Shown here: positions 53,003 to 62,316 of the stretch, one piece after another
Layout: the number at the start of each line of letters is the position of its first letter
Position numbering within the stretch: position 1 is the first letter of the stretch
Source: Streptococcus sp. Marseille-Q5986
Lineage (GTDB): Bacteria > Bacillota > Bacilli > Lactobacillales > Streptococcaceae
NCBI RefSeq assembly: GCF_946902915.1
Contig: NZ_CAMPPY010000002.1
Location: 62,001 to 126,000 of the forward strand
Direction: 5' to 3'
Length of the DNA stretch: 64,000 nucleotides
Position numbers and translations under genes: made by a program
The notes under the pieces: generated by a model
The model's input: the letters and a program-made list of their open reading frames with translations, nothing else
What the model was told of the DNA's origin: nothing
Databases searched by the model: none

Positions 53003-54643
53003 ATGGTACGACTAGACGACTTTGTGACAACTGCACAAGAAAAACTCAATGCAGGAGAAAGCATTGTCTCTACCGAACAAAAAGATGCCATCAACACAGG
53101 AATCGTTGATAAACGACATCCCTCGGCATCTCACGCATACGGCTCTTCTAAGAGAGAGCCGTATGCGGAAGACATTACAGAAGAAATGGATTTTGCGACA
53201 AAAAAATCATCCTTTGTGAGAAAAACTGCATTCTCTATTCCCCTCCAAAAAATGACGAACAAGCTGCTAGAAGACAGCGAGTTAGAAGGGGCAGATGATC
53301 TTTACTATAAAGGCAAAAGAACCTATCAAAGTGCAAGGAAAGCCAAAAACTACCTCACATCTCTGCGCGGTAAGAAGATAACCACTCCTCCTTCCTCTAT
53401 AGCCCACACTGGGCAAACAACGCTTGCCAAAACTCCAAGAAAGGAAACCATTACAAAGTCTACATCTGTTACTAAAAAGCAAGCGTCCAAGCAATCCAAA
53501 CAATACTTCAAGAAAAAGGTCTACAAAACAGCTGCCAAACGAAGCATACAGAAAGTAGTTGTAAAAAAGACGCTTCTTTCCATCGGAAAACCTATTTTGG
53601 GGAAAATAGCGCTCATAGCAGCACCTATACTCCTGTTTATTTTTGCATTCTTGCTTGGCATCATCTTACTTACTACTTTGTTTTCGTCTAGTACAAACAA
53701 ATCAAATTCTTTCGGTTCGCTCAGTGGTGTTCAGTTGGAAGTTGCGCAAGCCTTACGCACCCAAGGTTTTAGAGATATTCAAATCGCTGCTATCATGGGT
53801 AATATTTCAGAAGAATCAGGATGGAATCCCACAGCAGAATATCACGGAAACGGTTCTTCCTATGAATATGGCTATGGGCTTTTCCAATTTACCGATACTA
53901 CTCCGGGTGCAGGAAATTATACAAATTTCAAAAATTGGGCTACCGCTAATGGAAAAGAAATGGATAGCGTTTCTGCTCAAACCGAATACTTTATCAACCA
54001 AGTGCGTTCTTCATGGGGGACAGCATTACATTCCACTGGCTATTATGCAGCAGGAATACCACAATTTATTGGCAAAGATACCTCCTATTCTGCTTTTTTA
54101 AGCAGTACAGATTTAGCGTTTTCCACCTATGCTTTTCTTGCCTGCTATGAACGTCCAGCTGCGTGGGCGGCACGATCCTCTTATCCTGACAGATATGCGG
54201 CCGCCCAAAAATTCTATGACCAATTAACTTCCAGCGGAGGAGGCGAACTCAACGCATCATCTGAAACGCAACAAAAAATCGTTTCTGCTGCACACATGAC
54301 ACCTTTCCAAGGAATTGGCTGGTGTGCCGCATGGGTTTCCTCTGTTTATCAGAATGCTGGTTTTGGATATATTGGCGGAAACGCCAATGATATGTATCGT
54401 AAATTCGCAAATAATCACGATCGTTCACAATTAAAAGTTGGCATGGTTGTCGCCGTAGAACGCTCTAGTTCAGGAAACATTGACGGATGGACATATGGTC
54501 ACGTAGGAATCTACATCGGGGATGGGAAAGTCATGCACAATTCACTTTCCGTAGAAACCATTAGCCTTGATGACTGGATTTCCCTCTTCGGTCAATACTC
54601 CCCCGTTGGATGGGGCTACCCACCAAGTGTTTCAGGAAAATAA
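53003..54643 (+). CDS. Bifunctional cell-wall hydrolase of the conjugation system (lysozyme-like + CHAP/NlpC)
   Basis: 546 residues. Basic cytoplasmic N-terminus of about 190 residues, one membrane span (KIALIAAPILLFIFAFLLGI), then two outside domains: a phage-tail-type lysozyme (AIMGNISEESGWNPTAEYHG, catalytic Glu; YEYGYGLFQFTD) and a cysteine peptidase domain (GIGWCAAWVSSVYQNAG, catalytic Cys; YGHVGIYIGDGKVMHNS, His). It opens the murein for the channel, like PrgK/Orf14-type proteins. Confidence 0.93.
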   Translation: MVRLDDFVTTAQEKLNAGESIVSTEQKDAINTGIVDKRHPSASHAYGSSKREPYAEDITEEMDFATKKSSFVRKTAFSIPLQKMTNKLLEDSELEGADDLYYKGKRTYQSARKAKNYLTSLRGKKITTPPSSIAHTGQTTLAKTPRKETITKSTSVTKKQASKQSKQYFKKKVYKTAAKRSIQKVVVKKTLLSIGKPILGKIALIAAPILLFIFAFLLGIILLTTLFSSSTNKSNSFGSLSGVQLEVAQALRTQGFRDIQIAAIMGNISEESGWNPTAEYHGNGSSYEYGYGLFQFTDTTPGAGNYTNFKNWATANGKEMDSVSAQTEYFINQVRSSWGTALHSTGYYAAGIPQFIGKDTSYSAFLSSTDLAFSTYAFLACYERPAAWAARSSYPDRYAAAQKFYDQLTSSGGGELNASSETQQKIVSAAHMTPFQGIGWCAAWVSSVYQNAGFGYIGGNANDMYRKFANNHDRSQLKVGMVVAVERSSSGNIDGWTYGHVGIYIGDGKVMHNSLSVETISLDDWISLFGQYSPVGWGYPPSVSGK

Positions 54644-54666
54644 TCAATATAAGAAAGGTACTTGTT

Positions 54667-55514
54667 ATGAAAAAGTTCGGGTCATTTATCAAAAAAACAA
54701 GAAAATAGCTCTCATTGCGATTTTTCTTTTTATCATCTTCATCGGATTTTCCATCACAAACGCACTCAAAGTAGCACACAACCGCGCAGATAATGCAACT
54801 CGCGCAACACAAGCAGAAACAGAGAGCGCACAGCACAATGGAAATGACACCGATATTGTCTTAACCGACAAGCAGCAAGAACTTATCAAAAATTACGACA
54901 CACAAACCAAAGAATTTATACACATTCTCTCCGAAAAACCGTGGACAACACAGGACGGTAAAAACGTTTTAACTTTCCATGAGAATTATTATGAAGAAAC
55001 GATCAATAACTCAACCGAAAAAATACCATATGCTATTTCCGCAATGAATACTGGAACTAACGGGTCAGACACCGACATACGAACCGTTGTTTTTGATGTA
55101 AACAACACATCCCACATCGCAACATTTACGCAAACCAAAGCCAAAAATGAGCAGGAAAAAGGAAACGCAACACTTCTTTCCACAACACTATTTAAGCAAC
55201 TACACACGCCATACACCCGTGTAGAAGAATTAAAAGCCATCACCATTGAAGAATTAGACACGCACGCATCATCATTCCTTGGAGATCAAGAGGAGCTAGC
55301 AAAAAAGCTAGGTGAATGGACTGCCACTCACTACCCCACAATGACGACTGCGGTATGGGCAAAAAGCATCAATCTTAATTTTGATACAGAGAATAGGACA
55401 ACTTCCAGTGCATTCTTTTTAGGCACATCTATCGAAGAGGCAAAAACACCACAAGCCGCACTTATCACAGTCATATACGACAAAGAAGCCAATACATACA
55501 CATTCAAAATGTAA
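54667..55514 (+). pseudogene. Membrane-anchored conjugation protein (TraC/VirB8-like?), frameshifted near its start
   Basis: ATG 54667, with AAGAAAGG upstream, gives MKKFGSFIKKTRK and stops at 54706. The following frame, to 55514, continues sensibly as IALIAIFLFIIFIGFSITNA (membrane anchor), a Gln/Thr-rich linker and an extracytoplasmic domain (TKEFIHILSEKPWTTQDGKN) of about 250 residues. One more A in the run around 54702-54705 restores a 282-residue protein. Position after the wall hydrolase fits the TraC/VirB8-like assembly factor. Sequence error, real mutation or slippage cannot be separated here. Confidence 0.65.
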
Positions 55515-55547
55515 ATTACTTCTCATTAAAGAAAGGAGTGAACTTCT

Positions 55548-56516
55548 ATGAATTTTTTGTTAGATCCTCTGGGAGCTATATTATACATGCTTAAAGAAAT
55601 GTTACTTTCTTTTGCAGGATGGTTATTTAACGGCTACTTTTTTGTCATTGGTGGTGCAACCAATTCAACATATCTTTCAGGTTCACTTAACAATTTGTTT
55701 GGAACCAAGCTGGTTTGGAATTTAGTAGAAACCGCACATTCTACAGTTGTCATTCCACTTGCGGAATCTATTTTAGCTCTTTTTATGTTGGTGCAACTCG
55801 TAAAAATTAGCCAACGTATGGACGCCACTGCAACACTTCCAGCTATTAAGGATATTGTTATACTTGCAGTCACTTATGTTATATTTCACTGGCTCATTGT
55901 AAACTCGCTAGACATTTTAGTTGCAATTTTTGATGAATTTAATCATTTGTCATCTGCGTTTGGTTCAGCAAATCCTACAGGCGCCGCCTTTACATCAGCA
56001 GTAAAATACGATGAAGAAGTGATTAAAAACGCAGATATTGGTTCTTGTTTCATGCTTGTTTTGTGTGCCGCAATATCTTTCTTCGTAGGGATTATAGCTT
56101 TTATAGTAACTCTTGTCATCTCTTTCGGGCGAGCCTTCCAGCTTTATGTTATGGCTGCCTTCGCACCCATTCCCCTTTCACTTTTAGGATTTGAAGAAAC
56201 CCGACAGTCAGGGATCAGTTTTCTTAAAAATTTCGCCGCTTGTTCACTTGCAGGAGTCATAATGATTTTCTTGCTCGTCGCATTCCCATCTATTTTATCA
56301 TCAGTCGTTCTTGTTGGAATAGGAGATACGACAGCGACTACGGGTTCCATTTCCACTAGCTGGCTTATGAGCAAATTTTTAACTACTGGTCCAAAAGCGT
56401 CTACCGCCTTTGGGACTGGTATCTTTGCAATATTAACCACATTGGCAGTCACAATTTTCCTACTATTGGGCTTGGTGAAGTCTGGTGCATGGGCAAAAGA
56501 AATCCTTGGAGCCTAA
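55548..56516 (+). CDS. VirB6/TrbL-like polytopic channel protein
   Basis: 322 residues, about 7 membrane spans (ILYMLKEMLLSFAGWLFNGY at the start; AISFFVGIIAFIVTLVISFG; FAILTTLAVTIFLLLGLVKS at the end). Shape and order match the VirB6-class membrane component of Gram-positive elements. Ribosome site AAAGGAGTG. Confidence 0.85.
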   Translation: MNFLLDPLGAILYMLKEMLLSFAGWLFNGYFFVIGGATNSTYLSGSLNNLFGTKLVWNLVETAHSTVVIPLAESILALFMLVQLVKISQRMDATATLPAIKDIVILAVTYVIFHWLIVNSLDILVAIFDEFNHLSSAFGSANPTGAAFTSAVKYDEEVIKNADIGSCFMLVLCAAISFFVGIIAFIVTLVISFGRAFQLYVMAAFAPIPLSLLGFEETRQSGISFLKNFAACSLAGVIMIFLLVAFPSILSSVVLVGIGDTTATTGSISTSWLMSKFLTTGPKASTAFGTGIFAILTTLAVTIFLLLGLVKSGAWAKEILGA

Positions 56517-56589
56517 ATTATAATAAATAACCGTTCTCTTACTAAAATAGAAGTACTCTATAACAACTATAAAAGAGGAGTGATACTTT

Positions 56590-58134
56590 ATGGGAAACAT
56601 AGATAATATAGATGATATTGCACAACTTCTAACAGATTTTCGACTTGATATTAACCATGTTAGTCAAGGCGACTTTAGCCCTGAACACACGGCATACTCG
56701 TGCACATTAACATACGGACAGTCAAGCATTCCCGTGACCTTCCAGCAACACCAATCACAACCTGCACCGACCACTATGGATATTATCGAATCGATTGTAC
56801 AAGATGCACAAAGCTACAACGATTACGATTCCATTGATGATTTTGCTTCTGAGTTTGGATACACTACAGCAGATACACCTGTTTCTAAAATCCTTAACAT
56901 TTTTAACAGCTGCAAAGAATACTATGAGTGGTTATGTCGCAATGATGGATACCCTATTTATCAACATCAACTACCCCAACTTTCACACATGCTTGACGAG
57001 TATCACGACGAAATATCAGAGAAAGTAAAAGTTTTAGAAACAGAAAAACAGGCAGTAGAGGCATATAACAACCCTCCCGTACCAGAAGGTTTCGTTTCAC
57101 TTAAAAAACTCATGACACAATTTGACTGTGGCATGTATGGAGAACAAGTCACCGACTACGATAATACTATAGACTTATCCGATGCCTTTAGCGAGATAGC
57201 TGATAACAATGTTGATATTTACTATTCCGATTTACTCAAATGGTTGCCTGAAAATTACGAATGGCTAGAAGAAGCCGATTCGCAGGGACTTCTGGACGGT
57301 GCCAAAGGTGACCTGATAAAAATGACACAACTGGCACAATACGTCTGCTACGAACAAGATTTGTATGACCATATGGATGACATCCTTTCCTATGGTGTCG
57401 CTCATCAACTATATTCCTATGGGGTCTATATGGTCAGTGACGATATTGCGGATAAAATCACCAATATCGGTTCAGACTTTGACGATATACAATCCTCTCT
57501 CGATGATCTTCTCGATACGATTAAAGTATCACTCAGTGAAACCTTTGACAAACAATTCGATGATGCTGAACTTGCTGAAAAAATGGCAGAAGACATCATT
57601 GATAATAATTTTACGCAAGCGAACCCTTATATTATGAGCACCGCTACTGCTCGTTCAGTTGCAGAACTCGGATACGATCAAGCCTTCCAAAAAGACTGGG
57701 AAGACTACCTGCGAGACCAGCACATCGAAAATCAATGGAACCCATTTCCACATACAAGCACGCCATCAAGAGAAACAAACCTATCTCCATATGCACTCTT
57801 GGATCGTTTGAAATCTGATTGTGACTATTATTTAGGCGCTTGCCTAGAAAACAGCGTTGATATGACAGTTGCGCAAAAACATCTATGGGCAGGCACAATC
57901 GAAAGACAAATAGATAAGATGCGAGAACTATACAATGGTCTTCCTGAAAAACCTGAATGGCTTTCTTTGTCTGACATTAACCAGTATGAGAAAAAAATGC
58001 TCACTGCTCGCGACAATGATTCACCAAAAAACTCCATTTCTACACTTACTGCCAACGCTAAATTATCAAGCCAAGAACTAAACTCTACTCAAAAGAGCGT
58101 CATAGATCCGCGCATGAACGAGCAAGAAAAATAA
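56590..58134 (+). CDS. Acidic polyvalent-type protein with LPD11-like domain and shared tail
   Basis: 514 residues, strongly acidic (many Asp/Asn/Tyr). Residues about 400-470 (SPYALLDRLKSDCDYYLGAC; KHLWAGTIERQIDKMRELYN; LPEKPEWLSLSDINQYEKKM) fit the LPD11 domain of large polyvalent proteins carried by conjugative elements and phages. A middle block (YVCYEQDLYDHMDDILSYGV) is unassigned. The C-terminus has the shared tail SISTLTANAKLSSQEL (482-497). Such proteins are thought to enter the recipient with the DNA; the function here is unknown. Confidence 0.7.
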   Translation: MGNIDNIDDIAQLLTDFRLDINHVSQGDFSPEHTAYSCTLTYGQSSIPVTFQQHQSQPAPTTMDIIESIVQDAQSYNDYDSIDDFASEFGYTTADTPVSKILNIFNSCKEYYEWLCRNDGYPIYQHQLPQLSHMLDEYHDEISEKVKVLETEKQAVEAYNNPPVPEGFVSLKKLMTQFDCGMYGEQVTDYDNTIDLSDAFSEIADNNVDIYYSDLLKWLPENYEWLEEADSQGLLDGAKGDLIKMTQLAQYVCYEQDLYDHMDDILSYGVAHQLYSYGVYMVSDDIADKITNIGSDFDDIQSSLDDLLDTIKVSLSETFDKQFDDAELAEKMAEDIIDNNFTQANPYIMSTATARSVAELGYDQAFQKDWEDYLRDQHIENQWNPFPHTSTPSRETNLSPYALLDRLKSDCDYYLGACLENSVDMTVAQKHLWAGTIERQIDKMRELYNGLPEKPEWLSLSDINQYEKKMLTARDNDSPKNSISTLTANAKLSSQELNSTQKSVIDPRMNEQEK

Positions 58135-58203
58135 GCTCTCACACCAACACAATGGGGGGGATATTCCCCCCCATTAACATGAACCTAATAAGGAAGGCTT
58201 CCG

Positions 58204-59106
58204 ATGAGATTAGATGAAACGCTGTACACTATTTTTGCTTACGAGAACTCTATCAATATGCCTGATAGTGAGCGTTGGACAAGCCAAAGCACAACCAAGC
58301 AATTTGGCAACTACATCAAATTGACTACACATCCAAAAATCACTACAGAAACACCGCTCACCCTAGAAGAATATGCGGATAAGTGCAGAGAATATCTACG
58401 CTTTGGTAAAGAAGTAGATGAAGTTCTCTACGGGAAATATAATCTTCATGAGTATCTTAAAATTTGCAATACTCCACAGATTTTATTAGATGCTGGATTT
58501 GAACAAAAACCAATTTTATATACCCAAAAACATTTGAGACTAGCACTTGAAACTAAAACATTTAGCAATCCTCATAAGCATGGCTTATCCCTTGAAACAA
58601 TCAAAAGACTTCCATCTTTAATTGCATCCCCTGTTATTCTTGCGGATAATCCCTCAAGAGATGATGCCATGCTTATGGTTTTATGTGAAGTAGACGGAGA
58701 TAAACTCCCCTTAATTGCCAGCATTAAACCTGACGCTAGTGGTAATTATCAATTAGAAGAAATAGAAACAAATCTTATTTTAACAGTATTTGGTAAAAAT
58801 AATTTTGACCGCTATTTTAAGTCTGCATTAACCCCAGATAGGATTTTATATTTCAATAAAGAAAGAGGTCAAGCACTTGAGCGCCTATCCGAACGCCAAT
58901 TGCTCGGGGACTACTCAAGACTTAACCTCTTTGATGCTATTATACGAAAACCGCAGTGCATTGTCAATGAAAAACAAGCACCAAAGCCTGTTATATCGCT
59001 TGCCAGCGAGGCTTGTGCAGTGCGTCAAGCAGCCAAAGAACTATCTCATTCTTCGCTTTCCTCATGTGCTAAAGATTCTATCAAAAAACAGGAGAATAAC
59101 CGATGA
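58204..59106 (+). CDS. MuF-C-like (putative nuclease-fold) protein with shared tail
   Basis: 300 residues. Residues about 125-235 (HGLSLETIKRLPSLIASPVI; DDAMLMVLCEVDGDKLPLIA; ILTVFGKNNFDRYF; RILYFNKERGQALERL) resemble the MuF C-terminal domain, a member of the barnase/EndoU/colicin-D/RelE-like fold that appears in phage head proteins and polymorphic toxins. The tail SLASEACAVRQAAKEL lies at 265-280. ATGA overlap with topB. Could be an effector delivered to the recipient or an anti-host factor; catalytic residues are not verified. Confidence 0.6.
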   Translation: MRLDETLYTIFAYENSINMPDSERWTSQSTTKQFGNYIKLTTHPKITTETPLTLEEYADKCREYLRFGKEVDEVLYGKYNLHEYLKICNTPQILLDAGFEQKPILYTQKHLRLALETKTFSNPHKHGLSLETIKRLPSLIASPVILADNPSRDDAMLMVLCEVDGDKLPLIASIKPDASGNYQLEEIETNLILTVFGKNNFDRYFKSALTPDRILYFNKERGQALERLSERQLLGDYSRLNLFDAIIRKPQCIVNEKQAPKPVISLASEACAVRQAAKELSHSSLSSCAKDSIKKQENNR

Positions 59107-61253
59107 AACTAGTCATTGCAGAAAAACCAATGCTTGCCCGTGATATTGCCCGTGCCATCTGTGGTAAAAAGGTCTCCGAAACAGCCCCCTTACCCATCAG
59201 TGGGAACGGCTATATGGTGATCGGCTGTGCAGGGCATTTACTAGAACTGGTAGAACCAGAAAATATCAACCCGACATGGGGAAAACCGTGGACAATTGAC
59301 GTCCTACCGATTTACAGCCACAACTGGACAAAACGCCCCACAAAAGACAAACACGACTTAGTACAAAAAATCGCACAACTGCTACCAGAAGCTGATTGTG
59401 TCATCCATGCAGGCGACCCTGACGAAGAAGGACAACTCATTATAGACGAACTACTTGACTATCTGAATTATCAAGGAAAAGTTTGGCGTGTTTACGTCAA
59501 TGACAATATTGAAAAAAACATTGTTAAAGCCTTTCAACAACTCATCCCTAATGAATCCTGCCGAAAAGACGGAGATGCTGCATACGCTCGCCAAATGGCA
59601 GATATGTGCTTTGGCATTAACGAAACAAGGCTTGCCAGCATCCGCTTAGGCACACTATTCAGTGTCGGAAGAGTACAAACCCCAACATTAGGTCTTGTGG
59701 TCAATCGTGACGAAGCCATTAAACATCACGTCAAACAAGAATTTTATGAACTGGAGGCTATCGGAAACGTAAACGGTAAAACCTTGACCTTTAGTTTTAT
59801 TCCAAACAAAGAACTTCTTGCAGGAGAAAAACACATATTTGATAAAGAAGTTCTCACTGAATTAAAAGAAGCCTTAGACACCACCACAGTAGCTTTTTCA
59901 ACCGCAGTAACGGAGGCAAAACAATATCCACCACTTCCATATAACCTAACCCTTCTTCTTGCCGATATGTCAAAGCGTTTTGGTATGAGTGCTGCCAAAA
60001 CACAAGATATTACGCAGAGCCTAAGAGATAAGTATAAAGCTATTACGTATAACCGTTCTGATTCGCAATATTTGAAAGAAGAACATTTCACACAGGCAAA
60101 GGCTGTATTAAGCCAAGCTATGTGCAATATAGGCGCTAAATGGGAACTAGATTTCTCTCTTCATCCAAAAGCCTTTAACGACAAGAACGTGACCGCACAT
60201 CACGGGATAATCCCCCAAGAAGTTGCCATCGACGCAAATCTAATGACACCAGACGAAAAGAAAGTTTATAGCGCCATTGTAGAGCGCTACGCTATGCAAT
60301 TCCTTCCACCAGCCATCTATGATGTCAGCACCAGCAATTTTCCTGTAAAAAATGGTGACATGAGAGCTGTGACAAAGAAGATCAGAGACGCAGGGTATCT
60401 TTCAACCTTTGGAAACAGAGACAGTCAAAAAGAAACTGTAACCGTGAATCCTTGGCTAGACGAAGGAAACTATCAACTAAAGAATATTGTGTGTGAAATT
60501 CTTGTAAAAGAAACCACACCACCCAAGCCATATACTGAGGGGACACTCATCTCTGATATGGCATCTATCGCAAAATATGTTTCTGATCCGAATATTAAAG
60601 CCATTCTGAAACAAAAAGACGACGGCAAAAAAGGAGAACACGGCGGTATCGGCACAACAGCAACCCGTGCAGCAATAATCGAAAAACTTAAACAGCGCGG
60701 CTATCTGGAAGAAAAAGCAGGAAAAATACGCTCCACAGAAAAAGCACGAACCTTTTATCACCTGCTGCCTAACGAAATTAAAGGTGCCGACACAACCGCA
60801 CACTGGTGGCTCATCCAACAAGACATCGCTGGCGGCACAGCAAATATCAACGACTTACAAGACAGTGTTGTAGACGTGTTTCACCAGCATCAAGATTCTG
60901 CCTACCAAGGCGTTAGTCTAAAATACGTCACCAGCTCAGCCACTGTTATTGGAAAATGTCCTCTGTGCGGTCAGGATGTTCTTCACAAGAAATCTAAACA
61001 CAACAACAAAAGTTTTTATATCTGTAGCGGTGCCAAAAATACGAAACAAGACGATGGTACATGGGTGAACAATGGTTGCACCTTCATGATCTCTTCATTC
61101 GCTCACAAAAAAATCACCCCCACACAAGCAGCCGCTTTACTTTCAGGAAAAACAATCTCCATGACAGGGTGTATATCAAAGACAGGCAAACCATTTAACT
61201 GTAAACTTAATCTTAGGAAAGGCGGAAAACTCACACCACACTTTACTAAATAG
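59103..61253 (+). CDS. topB: DNA topoisomerase III (element-borne)
   Basis: 716-residue type IA topoisomerase. Toprim domain MKLVIAEKPMLARDIARAIC with acidic DxDxE-like GDPDEEGQLIIDELL; active-site Tyr domain near SVGRVQTPTLGLVVNRDEAI (Arg) ; C-terminal zinc ribbon CPLCGQDVLHKKSK ... CSGAK. Common in Tn1549-type and related conjugative elements, where it probably relaxes DNA during transfer or replication. Translationally coupled to the gene before it. Confidence 0.95.
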   Translation: MKLVIAEKPMLARDIARAICGKKVSETAPLPISGNGYMVIGCAGHLLELVEPENINPTWGKPWTIDVLPIYSHNWTKRPTKDKHDLVQKIAQLLPEADCVIHAGDPDEEGQLIIDELLDYLNYQGKVWRVYVNDNIEKNIVKAFQQLIPNESCRKDGDAAYARQMADMCFGINETRLASIRLGTLFSVGRVQTPTLGLVVNRDEAIKHHVKQEFYELEAIGNVNGKTLTFSFIPNKELLAGEKHIFDKEVLTELKEALDTTTVAFSTAVTEAKQYPPLPYNLTLLLADMSKRFGMSAAKTQDITQSLRDKYKAITYNRSDSQYLKEEHFTQAKAVLSQAMCNIGAKWELDFSLHPKAFNDKNVTAHHGIIPQEVAIDANLMTPDEKKVYSAIVERYAMQFLPPAIYDVSTSNFPVKNGDMRAVTKKIRDAGYLSTFGNRDSQKETVTVNPWLDEGNYQLKNIVCEILVKETTPPKPYTEGTLISDMASIAKYVSDPNIKAILKQKDDGKKGEHGGIGTTATRAAIIEKLKQRGYLEEKAGKIRSTEKARTFYHLLPNEIKGADTTAHWWLIQQDIAGGTANINDLQDSVVDVFHQHQDSAYQGVSLKYVTSSATVIGKCPLCGQDVLHKKSKHNNKSFYICSGAKNTKQDDGTWVNNGCTFMISSFAHKKITPTQAAALLSGKTISMTGCISKTGKPFNCKLNLRKGGKLTPHFTK

Positions 61254-61262
61254 GAGAATAGC

Positions 61263-62291
61263 ATGGCATTCACAATAGAAGAGAACTACAAACCATTATA
61301 CGACGGTCCTTACTTTGAGTATGTGATTACAGAAAATGGCATCCACTATGGGGTTGATAGAGCAGAAAACGGATACGACCTTTATTTACTTGACGAAGAC
61401 TGCTGGATTGTTGATGATGGCGACGGGCGCGATACGAGAAACTGGGGTACATTCTATCAACTCGGCTGGACAAAAGATGAAATGTTTGAAGGAATCAAGA
61501 AAGAATGGGCACCTCACCTATTGCCACCCTATGTTGATATTGAACCTGCTCTCATAGAACGATACGGCGAAGAATACGAAGGAGAAAGAATAGATGAAAT
61601 GGATGGTGACGCCCTAGACAATCTATACAAAGAAACCTTTATAGAACCAGTAACTGAAAAAGATATAAACAACCTCGAATTAATAACCAAAGAAAAGGAG
61701 AAACCAATGACGGAAAATACAGGAAAAATGAAGCTGGAAGAACAACAGTTCAATTCTTTAGAAGAACTCGACCAGTGGGTAGGCGACAACCCACAAGCAG
61801 CCAAGCGCACAACTTTTGCACACGTTAAAATCCCATGTGCCTTTGTCACACCATACACATATACTGCTAAAGATGGGCGAGAATATGACAAAGCATACGT
61901 ATCCATCCCCAAAGGCACAAACATCAACGGGATTGATGTGAGCGGATACTCGTGCTCTGTTTTTATGAACGACCGTATGACACAACAACATCTAGACGGT
62001 GAACACGTCACACTCGGTTTCAAGAGCAACGAACCAATCTCTATTTGGACTGGCAAGAAAGATAGCGAACAATATCCCTACAAACAGTTTGAAGTAAATC
62101 CGTGGGATTTAGTTAAAGCAATTAAACAACAGCTCCAGAACTATAAAGAAGAAAAAAATCAAGAACGTGACGAAGCAAAAAAACTTCATCCCAGCAGTCT
62201 TTCTTCTATGGCAAAAGGTGCACGCAGTGCATCCAGTGCCCTATCACAAAAAAACCAAGATTATCCCATCGTAGATTCACAGACGAAATAA
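61263..62291 (+). CDS. Two-part accessory protein with internal start and shared tail
   Basis: 342 residues. The N-terminal part (YFEYVITENGIHYGVDRAEN; WTKDEMFEGIKKEWAPHLLP) is an acidic domain of unknown role. The C-terminal part begins at Met 149, where ATG 61707 has a perfect AAAAGGAG six bases ahead, so a 194-residue product is likely made as well. That part has KIPCAFVTPYTYTAKDGREY and VSIPKGTNINGIDVSGYSCS, unknown, then the tail SLSSMAKGARSASSAL (312-327). Confidence 0.65.
   Translation: MAFTIEENYKPLYDGPYFEYVITENGIHYGVDRAENGYDLYLLDEDCWIVDDGDGRDTRNWGTFYQLGWTKDEMFEGIKKEWAPHLLPPYVDIEPALIERYGEEYEGERIDEMDGDALDNLYKETFIEPVTEKDINNLELITKEKEKPMTENTGKMKLEEQQFNSLEELDQWVGDNPQAAKRTTFAHVKIPCAFVTPYTYTAKDGREYDKAYVSIPKGTNINGIDVSGYSCSVFMNDRMTQQHLDGEHVTLGFKSNEPISIWTGKKDSEQYPYKQFEVNPWDLVKAIKQQLQNYKEEKNQERDEAKKLHPSSLSSMAKGARSASSALSQKNQDYPIVDSQTK
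61707..62291 (+). CDS. Internal product of the preceding gene (194 aa)
   Basis: Starts MTENTGKMKLEEQQFNSLEE; strong ribosome site inside the longer frame. Probably the ancestral separate gene, fused to its upstream neighbour by loss of a stop codon, or a real alternative start. Confidence 0.45.
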   Translation: MTENTGKMKLEEQQFNSLEELDQWVGDNPQAAKRTTFAHVKIPCAFVTPYTYTAKDGREYDKAYVSIPKGTNINGIDVSGYSCSVFMNDRMTQQHLDGEHVTLGFKSNEPISIWTGKKDSEQYPYKQFEVNPWDLVKAIKQQLQNYKEEKNQERDEAKKLHPSSLSSMAKGARSASSALSQKNQDYPIVDSQTK

Positions 62292-62316
62292 ACAGATTTT
62301 ACGAGGTAGCTAACTT

